This document shows positions 45,994-55,228 of a stretch of 64,000 bases of DNA, piece by piece. Source of the DNA: Burkholderia stagnalis (GTDB lineage Bacteria; Pseudomonadota; Gammaproteobacteria; Burkholderiales; Burkholderiaceae); assembly GCF_902830275.1 (NCBI RefSeq), contig NZ_CADESW010000004.1, forward strand, positions 186,001 to 250,000, given 5' to 3'. Both the position numbers and the translations under genes were made by a program. Numbering within the stretch: position 1 is the first letter of the stretch; every line of letters begins with the position of its first letter. The notes under the pieces were generated by a model. It saw only the letters and a list, made by a program, of their open reading frames with translations. It was not told the DNA's origin and made no database searches.

Positions 45994-47031
45994 GTGTTCA
46001 GTTCCCTCTATCCGCTCGCCCGCGCATCCCTGTTCAAGATGGATGCGGAAGACGCTCACCACCTCACGCTGCGCGCGCTCGGCGCGGCCGGCCGCACCGG
46101 CCTCGCCTGCGCGCTGTCGGCCCGCGTGCCCGACGCGCCGCGCACCGTGATGGGGCTCACGTTCCGCAACCCGGTCGGCCTCGCGGCCGGCCTCGACAAG
46201 GACGGCGCGGCGATCGACGGCCTCGCGGCGCTCGGCTTCGGCTTCATCGAGGTCGGCACGGTCACGCCGCGCCCGCAGCCCGGCAACCCGCGCCCGCGCA
46301 TGTTCCGGCTGCCGCAGGCCGACGCGCTGATCAACCGGATGGGCTTCAACAACAGCGGCGTCGACCAGTTCGTGAAGAACGTCCAGGCGGCCCGCTACCG
46401 CGGCATCCTCGGCCTGAACATCGGCAAGAACGCCGACACGCCGATCGAGCGCGCCGCCGACGACTACCTGTACTGCCTCGAGCGCGTCTATCCGTTCGCG
46501 AGCTACGTGACGATCAACATCTCGTCGCCGAACACGAAGAACCTGCGCCAGCTGCAGGGCGCGGGCGAACTCGACGCGCTGCTCGCGGCACTCAAGGACA
46601 AGCAGCAGCGCCTCGCCGACCTGCACGGCAAGCTCGTGCCGCTCGCGCTGAAGATCGCGCCGGACCTCGACGACGAGCAGGTCAAGGAGATCGCCGACAC
46701 GCTGCTGCGCCACAAGATCGAAGCGGTGATCGCCACCAACACGACGCTGTCGCGCGCCGCGGTGCAAGGGCTGCCGCACGCGGACGAAGCCGGCGGCCTG
46801 TCCGGGCGGCCGGTGTTCGAGGCGTCGAACGAGGTGATCCGCAAGCTGCACGCCGAACTCGGCAGCGCGGTGCCGATCATCGGCGTCGGCGGCATCTTCT
46901 CCGGCGCGGACGCGCAGGCGAAGCTCGCGGCCGGCGCGGCGCTGGTGCAGCTGTACACCGGCTTCATCTATCGCGGCCCGACGCTCGTCGCCGAGTGCGT
47001 GAAGGCCGTGGCCGGCGCACGAGCGTCGTAA
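45994..47031 (+). CDS. pyrD: Dihydroorotate dehydrogenase (quinone), class 2
   Basis: 345-aa membrane-associated flavoenzyme of pyrimidine synthesis. The N-terminal amphipathic helix ([22 protein letters not shown]) anchors it to the membrane. Barrel signatures: [54 protein letters not shown] with the class 2 catalytic Ser, ATNTT and [11 protein letters not shown]. The GTG at 45994 matches the usual family N-terminus; the frame reaches a TTG 30 bp earlier. Confidence 0.96.
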   Translation: MFSSLYPLARASLFKMDAEDAHHLTLRALGAAGRTGLACALSARVPDAPRTVMGLTFRNPVGLAAGLDKDGAAIDGLAALGFGFIEVGTVTPRPQPGNPRPRMFRLPQADALINRMGFNNSGVDQFVKNVQAARYRGILGLNIGKNADTPIERAADDYLYCLERVYPFASYVTINISSPNTKNLRQLQGAGELDALLAALKDKQQRLADLHGKLVPLALKIAPDLDDEQVKEIADTLLRHKIEAVIATNTTLSRAAVQGLPHADEAGGLSGRPVFEASNEVIRKLHAELGSAVPIIGVGGIFSGADAQAKLAAGAALVQLYTGFIYRGPTLVAECVKAVAGARAS

Positions 47032-47061
47032 TATAGGCATAAGCAAACTGTATTTCTGCAT

Positions 47062-47081
47062 TGATAGCGTTTTCGCTATCA
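47062..47081. promoter_or_regulatory. Inverted repeat upstream of the amino-acid ABC genes
   Basis: TGATAGCG-TTTT-CGCTATCA, a perfect 8-bp dyad 44 bp before the binding-protein gene. It may be a regulator site or a weak pyrD terminator. An AT-rich stretch precedes it (AAACTGTATTTCTGCAT). Confidence 0.5.
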
Positions 47082-47124
47082 TCGATGCCGAATTATTGAC
47101 CCGGACCCGGTAAGGAACCACAAG

Positions 47125-47919
47125 ATGAAAATTGCGCTGCTGAAGAAACTGCTGGTCGCCGGCCTGATCGGCGCGTCGTTCACCGCCGCGACCGCGCACG
47201 CGGCCGACCTGCTCGACGACGTGAAGCAACGCGGCACGCTGCGGATCGGCCTCGAGGGCACGTTCCCGCCGTTCAACTCGAAGAGCCCGAGCGGCGAACT
47301 GGTCGGCTTCGACGTCGACATCGCGAAGGCCGTCGCGGCCAAGCTCGGCGTGAAGCCGGAATTCGTCACGACCGAATGGAGCGGCATCATCGCCGGCCTG
47401 CAGGCAGGCAAGTTCGACGTGATCGTCAACCAGGTCGGCATCACCGACAAGCGCAAGGAGACGCTCGACTTCTCGCCGGCGTACACGTACTCGTCCGCGC
47501 AGCTGATCCAGCGCAAGGACGACACGCGCCCGTTCAAGTCGCTCGAGGAGCTGAAGGGCAAGAAGCTCGGCGTCGCGCTCGGCACGAACTACATGGACAT
47601 GGCGAAGTCGGTGCCGGGCATCGACGTGAAGACGTACCCGGGCGCGCCCGAGTACCTGCGCGATCTCGCGGCCGGCCGTCTCGACGCGGCGCTGAACGAC
47701 CGCCTGATGCTCGCGTACCTGACGAAGAATTCGCAGCTGCCGCTGCGCCCGGGCGCGAACGTCGGCTCGGCCAACCCGTCGGGCATTCCGTTCAAGAAGG
47801 GCAACCCGAAGTTCCAGAAGGCGATCGACGACGCGATGGCGCAGCTCGCCGCCGACGGCACCTTCACGAAGATCTCGGACAAGTGGTTCGGCATCGACGT
47901 GACGAAGCCGCTGAAGTAA
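47125..47919 (+). CDS. Cystine-type ABC transporter substrate-binding protein
   Basis: 264 aa, family 3 periplasmic binding protein. The Sec signal cleaves near AHA|ADLLDD (residue 26). The mature protein has LRIGLEGTFPPFNSKSPSGELVGFDVDIAKAVAAKLG and the ligand-site string VNQVGITDKRKETLDFSPAYTYS. The GLEGTFPPF and ITDKRK patterns are closest to cystine-binding FliY/TcyA. A terminator follows before the permease gene. Confidence 0.88.
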   Translation: MKIALLKKLLVAGLIGASFTAATAHAADLLDDVKQRGTLRIGLEGTFPPFNSKSPSGELVGFDVDIAKAVAAKLGVKPEFVTTEWSGIIAGLQAGKFDVIVNQVGITDKRKETLDFSPAYTYSSAQLIQRKDDTRPFKSLEELKGKKLGVALGTNYMDMAKSVPGIDVKTYPGAPEYLRDLAAGRLDAALNDRLMLAYLTKNSQLPLRPGANVGSANPSGIPFKKGNPKFQKAIDDAMAQLAADGTFTKISDKWFGIDVTKPLK

Positions 47920-47955
47920 GCACGCCAGCATCGCCCGCCGCACGGCGGGCCGACA

Positions 47956-47989
47956 GGGCGGCATCCGGAACGATGCCGCCCTTTGTTTT
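47956..47989 (+). terminator. Strong terminator between binding protein and permease genes
   Basis: GGGCGGCATC / GATGCCGCCC, 6-nt loop, then TTTGTTTT. Its position inside an ABC transporter operon suggests partial read-through and excess binding protein, or a separate permease promoter. Confidence 0.88.
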
Positions 47990-48040
47990 GTTCGTCCGGT
48001 TTATGATTGCGCTTTCGCGCACGCACCCAATCAGCACTTC

Positions 48041-48736
48041 ATGTCGACCACTTCCCTGCTCGTCCAATCGCTGCCGGTACTCGCCCAGGGGGCGGTACTG
48101 ACCGTCAAGTTCGCCGTCCTGTCGATGGTGTTCGGCCTGATCGGCGCCGTCGTGCTGGCGATGATGGGGATCCGGCAGAGCGACGGGATGACCTCGGGCG
48201 TCGAGCGCGTCGTCGTGAACACCCTCGCGGCGCTCGCGCGCGCCTACGTCAGCGTGATGCGCGGCACGCCGCTGCTCGTGCAGATCTTCGTCATCTATTA
48301 CGGCCTGCCGAGCCTCGGCATCTCGCTCGATCCGACACCCGCGGGCGTGATCGCGCTGTCCGCGAACGTCGCGGCTTACATGTCCGAAAGCATGCGCGGC
48401 GCGATCAACGGCATCCACCGCGGCCAGTGGCTCGCGTCGTACAGCCTCGGGCTGTCGTGGGGGCAGACGCTGCGCTACGTGATCGGCCCGCAAGCGCTGC
48501 GCATCGCGGTGCCGAGCCTGTCGAACAGCCTGATCAGCCTGATCAAGGATACGTCGCTCGTGTCGGTGATCACCGTCACCGAACTGCTGCGCAGCGCGCA
48601 GGAAGTGATCGCGGCGACCTACCAGCCGCTGCCGCTGTATCTGGCCGCCGCAGCCGTGTACTGGGTGCTGTGCCAGATCCTCGAGTGGGTGCAGCGCTGG
48701 TATGAGAAGCGGCTGTCGCTGCCGGCCAAGCACTGA
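48041..48736 (+). CDS. Amino-acid (cystine-type) ABC permease
   Basis: 231-aa HisM/YecS-type permease with about five segments. The conserved loop is AYMSESMRGAINGIHRGQWLASYSLGLSWGQTLRYVIGPQALR (~109-152), with RGTPLLVQIFVIYYGLP earlier. Together with the preceding binding protein it suits cystine uptake. No ATPase gene follows, so an ATPase must come from elsewhere or be shared. Confidence 0.9.
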   Translation: MSTTSLLVQSLPVLAQGAVLTVKFAVLSMVFGLIGAVVLAMMGIRQSDGMTSGVERVVVNTLAALARAYVSVMRGTPLLVQIFVIYYGLPSLGISLDPTPAGVIALSANVAAYMSESMRGAINGIHRGQWLASYSLGLSWGQTLRYVIGPQALRIAVPSLSNSLISLIKDTSLVSVITVTELLRSAQEVIAATYQPLPLYLAAAAVYWVLCQILEWVQRWYEKRLSLPAKH

Positions 48737-48836
48737 GCCGGACAATCCGGCCGAGCACCCGGGCATCGATTCATTGGACTGCTGATCGATCGCGCAGCGC
48801 AAGCCTCGAGCGTGCGCCGCGCAGATCGTGCAAACA

Positions 48837-49823
48837 TCACTCGCCCGGATATCGCACGCCGAGCGCGGCGCGCGCCGCGTCCGTCATCGCGATCATCCGC
48901 CGCGAATGATCGTGCGTCATCACCGGGCTCTCGGTCTTCCCCGCGCGCAGCAGGTCGCAGAAATGCGCGGTCTCGTAGTTGAGGCCGCCGCCGTCGAACG
49001 GCTCGTCGAGTTCGACCACGCGCCCGTCCGCATAGCAGATCGTCGCGCGCGCCGGGTTCCACCACTTCTCGTGTATCGTCACGTGCCCGCCGGCCGCGGC
49101 CAGCAGCGCGTCGCCGCGCCCCATCACGTCGAGCCCGCAAAAGAGCTGCGCAATGCCGCCGTTCGCATGACGGCTGTTCAGGCTCGCGAACAGGTCGACG
49201 CCCGTCTCGCCGACGCGCCCCAGCGTCTGCACGTCGAGCGGCGCACCCAGCCAGTCGACTGCGAGAAACGTCTCGTAGATGCCGATGTCGAGCAGCGCGC
49301 CGCCCGCCTGCTCGAGGCGATACACCGGATGATCGCCGGGCACGCCCGACGACGCGCAACCGGCCCGCACGAGCCGGATCTCGCCGATCGGGTCGTCGCG
49401 CAGGTGCGCGCGCAGCTTGCGGTACAGCGGGAAGAACGGCGGCTTCATCGCTTCCATGAACAGCCGGCCGGCATCGCGTGCGGCACGCAGCACGGCGTCG
49501 AGCTGCGCCGCATTGAGCGTCGCGGGCTTTTCGCACAGCACCGCCTTGCCGGCGGCAAGCGCGGCCTGCGCATAGTGTGCGTGGCTGTCGTGAAGCGTCG
49601 CGATGTAGATGGCGTCGACGTCGCTCGCGAAGAGCGCATCGAGACTGGCGGCGGGCATGCCGCCATGGGCCGCGCAGAAGGCGGCCGCCGCATCCGCGCG
49701 GCGCGCCCACACGCGCGCGAGCGCGGCGCCCGGGACATGCGCGAGGCTCTGCGCGAAACGGCGCGCGATGCTGCCCGCGCCGACGATGCCGAAGCGCACC
49801 GGGCGCGTGTCGAGGTCGTTCAT
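48837..49823 (-). CDS. Gfo/Idh/MocA-family oxidoreductase
   Basis: 328-aa NAD(P)-dependent dehydrogenase-like protein: VRFGIVGAGSIARRFAQSL (Rossmann loop near residues 8-26), IYIATLHDSHAHYAQAALAAGKAVLCEKP with the catalytic Lys of EKP near 95, and GGALLDIGIYE. It is similar to trans-dihydrodiol or sugar dehydrogenase-like members; substrate unknown. The ATG at 49823 is chosen; the frame extends upstream through a 9-bp repeat array that would encode IRP tripeptides if translated. Confidence 0.88.
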   Translation of the reverse strand: MNDLDTRPVRFGIVGAGSIARRFAQSLAHVPGAALARVWARRADAAAAFCAAHGGMPAASLDALFASDVDAIYIATLHDSHAHYAQAALAAGKAVLCEKPATLNAAQLDAVLRAARDAGRLFMEAMKPPFFPLYRKLRAHLRDDPIGEIRLVRAGCASSGVPGDHPVYRLEQAGGALLDIGIYETFLAVDWLGAPLDVQTLGRVGETGVDLFASLNSRHANGGIAQLFCGLDVMGRGDALLAAAGGHVTIHEKWWNPARATICYADGRVVELDEPFDGGGLNYETAHFCDLLRAGKTESPVMTHDHSRRMIAMTDAARAALGVRYPGE

Positions 49824-49833
49824 CCGGATCATC

Positions 49834-49874
49834 CGTATCGGTCGTATCGGTCGTATCGGTCGTATCGGTCGTAT
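49834..49874. repeat. 9-bp tandem repeat (CGTATCGGT), about 4.5 copies
   Basis: Perfect head-to-tail copies at 49834, 49843, 49852 and 49861 plus a partial one. It sits 11 bp upstream of the oxidoreductase start, in its leader or 5' coding extension. The unit is three codons, so copy changes keep frame. Confidence 0.95.
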
Positions 49875-49963
49875 GAAAAGGGCCGACACTCCCGGCCGGC
49901 CGGCCGTCATGATAAACGGCCAGCCGGTAATCGGACGAATGGACGAACGGACCGCGCGCCGGA

Positions 49964-50680
49964 TCAGGCGCGCACGGGCACCTCGACGGAGAAATCCCGG
50001 GAGATTTCGTCGGCGCTGTAGTCGATCAGCGCGAGCGACGCCGCCTCGGCCTCGCGCGGATCGCGCCGCTCGATCGCCTCGACCACGCGCGCATGTGCCT
50101 TGACCGCCACGTCGTGCGCGCCCTCCTTCTGCACGACGCGCGGATTCACGAGCCGCACCGCGCCGCGCACGATCGCCGCCATCTGCTGGAAGAACTGGTT
50201 GCCGCTCGCGTGGACGATCCGCGTATGCAACAACTCGTCGGCCGCGTCGTAGCCCGGTTCGCCCGGCTGCATCCCCTTGAACGCCTCGAACGCCTCGCGG
50301 ATGCCGGCAACGTCCGCCGCGCTCGCACGCACGGCCGCCTGCGCGGTCGCGCGTGGCTCGATCAGCATTCGAAATTCGATCACGTCGCGCATGAACTGCG
50401 GATCGGGCTTCGCCCGGAACCGCCAGCTCACGACGTCCTCGTCGATCATGCGCCAGTCGCGCATCGGTCGAACGCGCGTGCCCACCTTCGGACGAACGTC
50501 CAGCATGTCGCGCGCAAGCAACATCGACAGCGCCTCACGCATCACCGTGCGGCTCACGTCGAACTCCTTCGACAACACATCCTGCGGCGGCAGGATGCCG
50601 CCGTACTTGTCCTCGACAATGCCTGCGACAAGCCCATCCATCACTTTGGCGACCAGTGACCGGTCTTTGCCCTGCTCCAT
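49964..50680 (-). CDS. GntR-family (FadR/FCD) regulator
   Basis: 238 aa: winged HTH (residues ~8-75, GILPPQDVLSKEFDVSRTVMREALSMLLARDML) and an all-helical FCD effector domain (FRMLIEPRATAQAAVRAS; DELLHTRIVHASGN with metal-binding His). FCD regulators usually sense organic acids or sugar acids. It is upstream of and co-directional with the oxidoreductase gene (140-bp gap), its possible target. Confidence 0.9.
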   Translation of the reverse strand: MEQGKDRSLVAKVMDGLVAGIVEDKYGGILPPQDVLSKEFDVSRTVMREALSMLLARDMLDVRPKVGTRVRPMRDWRMIDEDVVSWRFRAKPDPQFMRDVIEFRMLIEPRATAQAAVRASAADVAGIREAFEAFKGMQPGEPGYDAADELLHTRIVHASGNQFFQQMAAIVRGAVRLVNPRVVQKEGAHDVAVKAHARVVEAIERRDPREAEAASLALIDYSADEISRDFSVEVPVRA

Positions 50681-50749
50681 GACACCTCCCCGTGCGTCTA
50701 TTTGCGAACACCTGCTCCGCAGTTCCGCCGGCCCTGGTACGACTTTGTT

Positions 50750-50764
50750 CTTATGATCTATAAG
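50750..50764. promoter_or_regulatory. Palindrome upstream of the GntR gene
   Basis: CTTAT-GATCT-ATAAG, 70 bp ahead of the GntR start. It has the size and A/T-rich half-sites expected of an FCD-type GntR operator; assignment is inference. Confidence 0.4.
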
Positions 50765-50850
50765 TTGATGAGTTTCGAGGCCGTTGCGCTATCTGGTAAA
50801 CACCTGACAGGGTTATCCCTCTTCATGAAGGGGGGATTTATAAGGCGTCA

Positions 50851-50885
50851 AAAAAAGCCCGGGAAGCGCTCTGCGCTTACCGGGC
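50851..50885 (-). terminator. Terminator of rpiA
   Basis: GC-rich stem GCCCGG...CCGGGC with an inner GCGC pairing, followed on the minus strand by a run of seven T. It lies 56 bp after the rpiA stop. Confidence 0.9.
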
Positions 50886-50940
50886 AGCGATTCTTGACAA
50901 GATTTGACGATGCAGTGCATTACGCACTGCTTTTCAATTC

Positions 50941-51639
50941 TTACGACTGGTCGGGATAAACGATAGTCTCGACGCCGCTCTCCGTACCGAGCAGGCACAG
51001 GTTCGCGCCGCGCGCCGCGAACAGGCCGACCGTCACCACGCCCGGCCACGCATTCACCTGTGCCTCGAAGCCGCGCGGGTCGGCGATCTGCAGGCCCTTC
51101 ACGTCGATGATCTCGTTGCCGTTGTCGGTGATGTACGGCGCGCCGTCCTTCGTCACGCGCAGCACCGGCACGCCGCCGGCCGCCGTCACGCGCCGGCCGA
51201 TCGCGGTGCGCGCCATCGGCACCACTTCGATCGGCAGCGGGAATGCGCCGAGCACCGGCACGCGCTTGCTGGCGTCGGCGATGCAGACGAACGTATCGGC
51301 CACCGAAGCGACGATCTTCTCGCGCGTCAGCGCGCCGCCGCCGCCCTTGATCATCGCGCCGCTCGCGTCGATCTCGTCCGCGCCGTCGACGTACACCTGC
51401 AGCGATTCGACGTCGTTCAGGTCGAACACCTGGATGCCGTGCGCCTTCAGGCGCTCGGTCGTCGCGACCGAGCTCGACACCGCGCCGCGATAGCGCGACT
51501 TGACGGCGGCGAGCGCGTCGATGAAGCAGTTGGCGGTCGAGCCGGTGCCGACGCCGATCAGCGCGCCTTCCGGCACGTTCTGGATCACGTAGTCGGCCGC
51601 GGCCTGGCCGACGAGGCGTTTGAGTTCGTCTTGAGTCAT
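50941..51639 (-). CDS. rpiA: Ribose-5-phosphate isomerase A
   Basis: 232-aa pentose-phosphate enzyme interconverting ribulose 5-phosphate and ribose 5-phosphate. Signatures: [16 protein letters not shown] (phosphate loop), [27 protein letters not shown] with catalytic Asp and Glu, and [11 protein letters not shown] with the conserved Lys. The MTQDELK start is the standard one; the upstream frame is not conserved. It has its own downstream terminator. It would also feed on RbsK product from the ribose operon. Confidence 0.96.
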   Translation of the reverse strand: MTQDELKRLVGQAAADYVIQNVPEGALIGVGTGSTANCFIDALAAVKSRYRGAVSSSVATTERLKAHGIQVFDLNDVESLQVYVDGADEIDASGAMIKGGGGALTREKIVASVADTFVCIADASKRVPVLGAFPLPIEVVPMARTAIGRRVTAAGGVPVLRVTKDGAPYITDNGNEIIDVKGLQIADPRGFEAQVNAWPGVVTVGLFAARGANLCLLGTESGVETIVYPDQS

Positions 51640-51715
51640 GGAAGGAAAATGCTGCTGGATTGCGGAAAACCGCCAGTTTACCGGAGTCGGGTGACCGCCT
51701 GCGCGTTTACCGCGG

Positions 51716-52579
51716 TCAACGCGCGCCGTCGGGCGCCGGCGGCTGCCCGGGGAAATACTTGTCGAGCAGCGCCTGCGCGATCGCGTCGGTTTGCGCGTCC
51801 GGGTTGCCCGCGCAGTCGGACGGCCGGAAATGCATCTGGAATGCCGCGAACACGCGGCGCGTGCGCGCGTCGAGCTCGCCGTCGGTCGGCACGTCGTAGC
51901 CATAGCGCGCGAGCTTGAGCTGCAGCGCGCGCACGTCGACGGCCGCATGCGGGTCGCGGCCGGCGAGTCGCGCGGCGACCGTCGCGTCGTCCGGCCACGC
52001 GCCGACGCCGGCCTGCGCGAGCACGCGCCATGGAAACCGCGGCCCCGGGTCGATCTTGCGTTGCGGCGCGATGTCGCTGTGGCCGACCACGCGGGTCGGT
52101 GCGATCCCGTAGCGCGCGACGATGTCCTTCGACAGGCGGATCAGCGCGTCGACCTGCTCCGGCGGGTACGGCTGCCACGTGCGGCCCTGCGGCGTGTCGG
52201 CCGGGCCGCCGTTGACGTTCTCGATGCCGATCGACGCCGCATTCAGCTCCGTCGTGCCCTGCCACGCGCTGACGCCCGCATGCCACGCACGCTGCGCTTC
52301 CGGCACGAGCTGATGGACGACCGGCATCCCGCGTTCGATGCGCGGCCGCTCCGGCACGACGTAGTGCGCGCTGACCGCGTCGCCCGTCAGCGTACGCAGC
52401 GATTGCACTTCGTCACTTTCCGTGTAGTGCATCACGAGAAAGCGGATGCGCGAATCGGCGCCCTGCGCGTGCCGGCTCGTGTCGGCATAGTAGGTGCCGC
52501 GCCCGACGAGCGTCGGGGACGTGCACGCGGCCAGCAGGCAGAGGCCGGCGCACAGCGCGCCGCGATGGAAAAGTCTCAT
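51716..52579 (-). CDS. N-acetylmuramoyl-L-alanine amidase lipoprotein (AmiD-like)
   Basis: 287 aa. Lipobox LLAAC gives a lipid-anchored Cys19. An amidase_2 domain (~45-185) carries the likely Zn ligands H51 (VMHYTES), H100 (AWHAG region in the cleft) and H167 (VGHSDIAP), plus D177. A peptidoglycan-binding repeat lies at ~210-270 ([24 protein letters not shown]). AmiD of E. coli has the same layout and cleaves anhydro-muropeptides at the outer membrane. Confidence 0.93.
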   Translation of the reverse strand: MRLFHRGALCAGLCLLAACTSPTLVGRGTYYADTSRHAQGADSRIRFLVMHYTESDEVQSLRTLTGDAVSAHYVVPERPRIERGMPVVHQLVPEAQRAWHAGVSAWQGTTELNAASIGIENVNGGPADTPQGRTWQPYPPEQVDALIRLSKDIVARYGIAPTRVVGHSDIAPQRKIDPGPRFPWRVLAQAGVGAWPDDATVAARLAGRDPHAAVDVRALQLKLARYGYDVPTDGELDARTRRVFAAFQMHFRPSDCAGNPDAQTDAIAQALLDKYFPGQPPAPDGAR

Positions 52580-52811
52580 GGTTCGGCTTCGGAGGAACTG
52601 CGGCCGCCGGACCCCGCTGGTCCGCGCCGCCCGCCATTCTAGCCAGTCCGTCGCACCGACGACTTGTCTTGTGCGGGCGATCCCGCGACAATCGGCGTCC
52701 GCCGCGGCGCGGCGACGCGATTCCGGCGTTGCTCGAACGGCCCGATCGCCGGGCCGGACGCCGACGAAAAGACCGACCGATACGCGCGAGCGGCGCGACA
52801 CTGAGAGAACC

Positions 52812-54500
52812 ATGATGGAAAAAATCTGGCTGAAGTACTATCCCGAGGGCGTTCCTGCAACCGTCGATCCCGATCGCTACCGGTCGCTCGCGCACCTGCT
52901 CGACGAGTCGTTCGCGACCTTCGCGGCGCGCGACGCCTATGCATGCATGGGGCGCACGATGACCTACGCGGCGCTCGACCGCCATTCGCGCGACCTCGGC
53001 GCATGGTTCCAGCGCCAGGGGCTGCCGAAAGGCGCGCGCATCGCGGTGATGATGCCGAACGTGCTGCAATATCCGGTGACGGTTGCCGCGGCGCTGCGCG
53101 CGGGCTACACCATCGTCAACGTCAATCCGCTCTATACGCCGCGCGAACTCGAGCATCAGCTTCACGACTCGGGCGCGGAAGCGATCGTCGTGCTCGAGAA
53201 CTTCGCGACGACGCTGCAACAGGTGATCGCGCGAACGCAGGTCAGGCACGTCGTCGTCGCGTCGCTCGGCGACCTGCTCGGCCCGGTCAAGGGCGCCGTC
53301 GTCAATTTCGTCGCACGTCGCGTGAAGAAGCTGGTGCCGCCCTACCGGCTGCCGGATGCGACGCCGTTTCGCGCCGCGCTGCGCGCCGGCGCGCGGCAGA
53401 CGTTCGCGCCCGCCGCGCTGCATCACGACGACGTCGCGTTCCTGCAATACACGGGCGGCACGACCGGCGTGTCGAAAGGCGCGATGCTCACGCACCGCAA
53501 CGTGATCGCGAACATTCTGCAGAACGATGCATGGAGCCAGCCGGCGTTGCGCAAGACGCCGCAGATCGACGCGCTCGTGACCGTCTGCGCGCTGCCGCTC
53601 TATCACATCCTCGCGCTGAACGCGTGCATGCTGATGGGCGCACGCTGGGGCGCGATGAACCTGCTGATCCCGAATCCGCGCGACATCGACGGGTTCGTCA
53701 AGGAACTGTCGCGGCATCGCGTGAACTTCTTTCCGGGCGTGAATACGCTGTTCAACGCGCTGCTCAACCATTCCGGCTTCGCCGCGCTCGATTTCACGGG
53801 GCTGCGGATCACGCTCGGCGGCGGCATGGCCGTGCAGGAAGTCGTCAGCCAGCGGTGGATGAAGGCCACCGGCTGCCCGATCCTCGAAGGCTACGGCCTG
53901 TCGGAGACGTCGCCCACCGTCACGCTGAACCCCGCGACGCTCGCGGCCTTCAACGGCACGATCGGCCTGCCGGTGCCGTCGACCGAAATCGCGCTGCTCG
54001 GCGAGAACGACGTGCCGGTGCCGCAAGGCCAGTCCGGCGAGATCGCGATCCGCGGCCCGCAGGTGATGGCCGGCTACTGGAACCGCCCCGACGAAACCGA
54101 GAAGGTCATGACGCCCGACGGCTTCTTCAAGTCGGGCGACATCGGCGTGATGGACGAGCGCGGCTACGTGCGCATCGTCGACCGCAAGAAGGACATGATC
54201 CTCGTGTCGGGCTTCAACGTGTATCCGAACGAGATAGAGAGCGTGGTCGCCGCGCATCCGGGCGTGGTCGAATGCGCGTGCGTCGGCGTGCCGGATCCGA
54301 ATTCCGGCGAGGCGGTGAAGCTGTTCGTCGTGCGCCGCGATCCGGCGCTCACGGCCGACGAACTGATGGCTTATTGCAAGCAGGAATTCACCGGCTACAA
54401 GAAGCCGAAATACATCGAATTCCGCGACAGCCTGCCGAAGTCGAATATCGGGAAGATTCTGCGGCGGGAGTTGCGGGATCAGGAGGGGCAGCCTGCGTAG
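52812..54500 (+). CDS. fadD: Long-chain fatty-acyl-CoA ligase
   Basis: 562-aa AMP-forming acyl-CoA synthetase. P-loop LQYTGGTTGVSKGAMLTHRN (~215-234), A5 motif YGLSETSPT (~360), A7-A8 DGFFKSGDIGVMDERGYVRIVDRKKDMILVSGFNVYPNEIE, and the C-terminal catalytic Lys region NIGKILRRELR. It activates fatty acids for beta-oxidation and sits at the inner membrane face. Tandem ATGs at 52812 and 52815 both fit; GAGAGA precedes them. Confidence 0.94.
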   Translation: MMEKIWLKYYPEGVPATVDPDRYRSLAHLLDESFATFAARDAYACMGRTMTYAALDRHSRDLGAWFQRQGLPKGARIAVMMPNVLQYPVTVAAALRAGYTIVNVNPLYTPRELEHQLHDSGAEAIVVLENFATTLQQVIARTQVRHVVVASLGDLLGPVKGAVVNFVARRVKKLVPPYRLPDATPFRAALRAGARQTFAPAALHHDDVAFLQYTGGTTGVSKGAMLTHRNVIANILQNDAWSQPALRKTPQIDALVTVCALPLYHILALNACMLMGARWGAMNLLIPNPRDIDGFVKELSRHRVNFFPGVNTLFNALLNHSGFAALDFTGLRITLGGGMAVQEVVSQRWMKATGCPILEGYGLSETSPTVTLNPATLAAFNGTIGLPVPSTEIALLGENDVPVPQGQSGEIAIRGPQVMAGYWNRPDETEKVMTPDGFFKSGDIGVMDERGYVRIVDRKKDMILVSGFNVYPNEIESVVAAHPGVVECACVGVPDPNSGEAVKLFVVRRDPALTADELMAYCKQEFTGYKKPKYIEFRDSLPKSNIGKILRRELRDQEGQPA

Positions 54501-54578
54501 ACGCGTCGCGCGCAACCGGCGCCACGCGTCTGTTGCGCCTTGCTACACTCCCCGATCGCCAACGATCGGAATCACGCG

Positions 54579-55094
54579 ATGCCAGCCGTCCACGTCACAC
54601 TCCGTCACGCCACGCCGGGCGATGCCCGGACCATCGCCACGCTGCATACCCTGAGCTGGCAGCACGCCTACAGCCACATCCTGCCGGCGGACTATCTCGA
54701 ACTTGACGCGCCCGGCGCGCATCTGTCGAGATGGATCGCCTACTTCGCGCGCCCGGAGGCGGAATGGGGCATGGTCAGGATCGCCGAAGTGGATGGTGTG
54801 GCGATCGGCTTCGCTTCGGCGGAGAACGTGCAGGATCCGCAGTACGGCGCATTGCTCGACTGCCTGCATGTCCTCGCCGACCATCAGGGCCGTGGCGCGG
54901 GACGACTGCTGATCGAGGCTGCGCGCGCATGGGCGCGGGAAATCGGCGAGAACACATTGCATCTGTTCGTGCTCGAAGACAACGCCAACGCCATTGCGTT
55001 CTATGAACGATACGGCTGGCAATTTGCGGGAACCGAGGCGAGCATGATCGGCAAGACGCCTGTCGTCGATCGTCGCTATGTGCTGGCGGCTTAA
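54579..55094 (+). CDS. GNAT-family N-acetyltransferase
   Basis: 171 aa, one GNAT domain: VTLRHATPGDARTIATLHTLSWQHAYSHILPADYLE, the acetyl-CoA loop LHVLADHQGRGAGRLLIEAA (~100-119) and LFVLEDNANAIAFYERYGWQFAG. Acceptor unknown. The ATG at 54579 is chosen because the upstream codons lie in the fadD-proximal spacer. Confidence 0.9.
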   Translation: MPAVHVTLRHATPGDARTIATLHTLSWQHAYSHILPADYLELDAPGAHLSRWIAYFARPEAEWGMVRIAEVDGVAIGFASAENVQDPQYGALLDCLHVLADHQGRGAGRLLIEAARAWAREIGENTLHLFVLEDNANAIAFYERYGWQFAGTEASMIGKTPVVDRRYVLAA

Positions 55095-55152
55095 TGCTCG
55101 AAAGGTGCAAGGCGCGTCGTCGGGGGCGATTGACGAAGCCTTGACGCGGGGC

Positions 55153-55182
55153 GCCCGTTGAACACTGGAATGTCCAACGGGC
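55153..55182. terminator. Hairpin between convergent GNAT and rlmB genes
   Basis: GCCCGTTG / CAACGGGC, extendable through AACA/TGT pairing. There is no clear T-run. It sits between two converging genes, so it may limit read-through. Confidence 0.4.
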
Positions 55183-55228
55183 CGACCGCTCGGATGGCGC
55201 GAGTCTGCAGCGGTTCGCGTTCCAGCCG

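Noticed and set aside
49834..49874. Possible CRISPR array
   Set aside because: Direct 9-bp repeats with no spacers and no cas genes; a simple tandem repeat.
52413..54515. 700-aa minus-strand open frame opposite fadD
   Set aside because: No recognisable domain and shadow-like composition; fadD on the plus strand has complete motifs.
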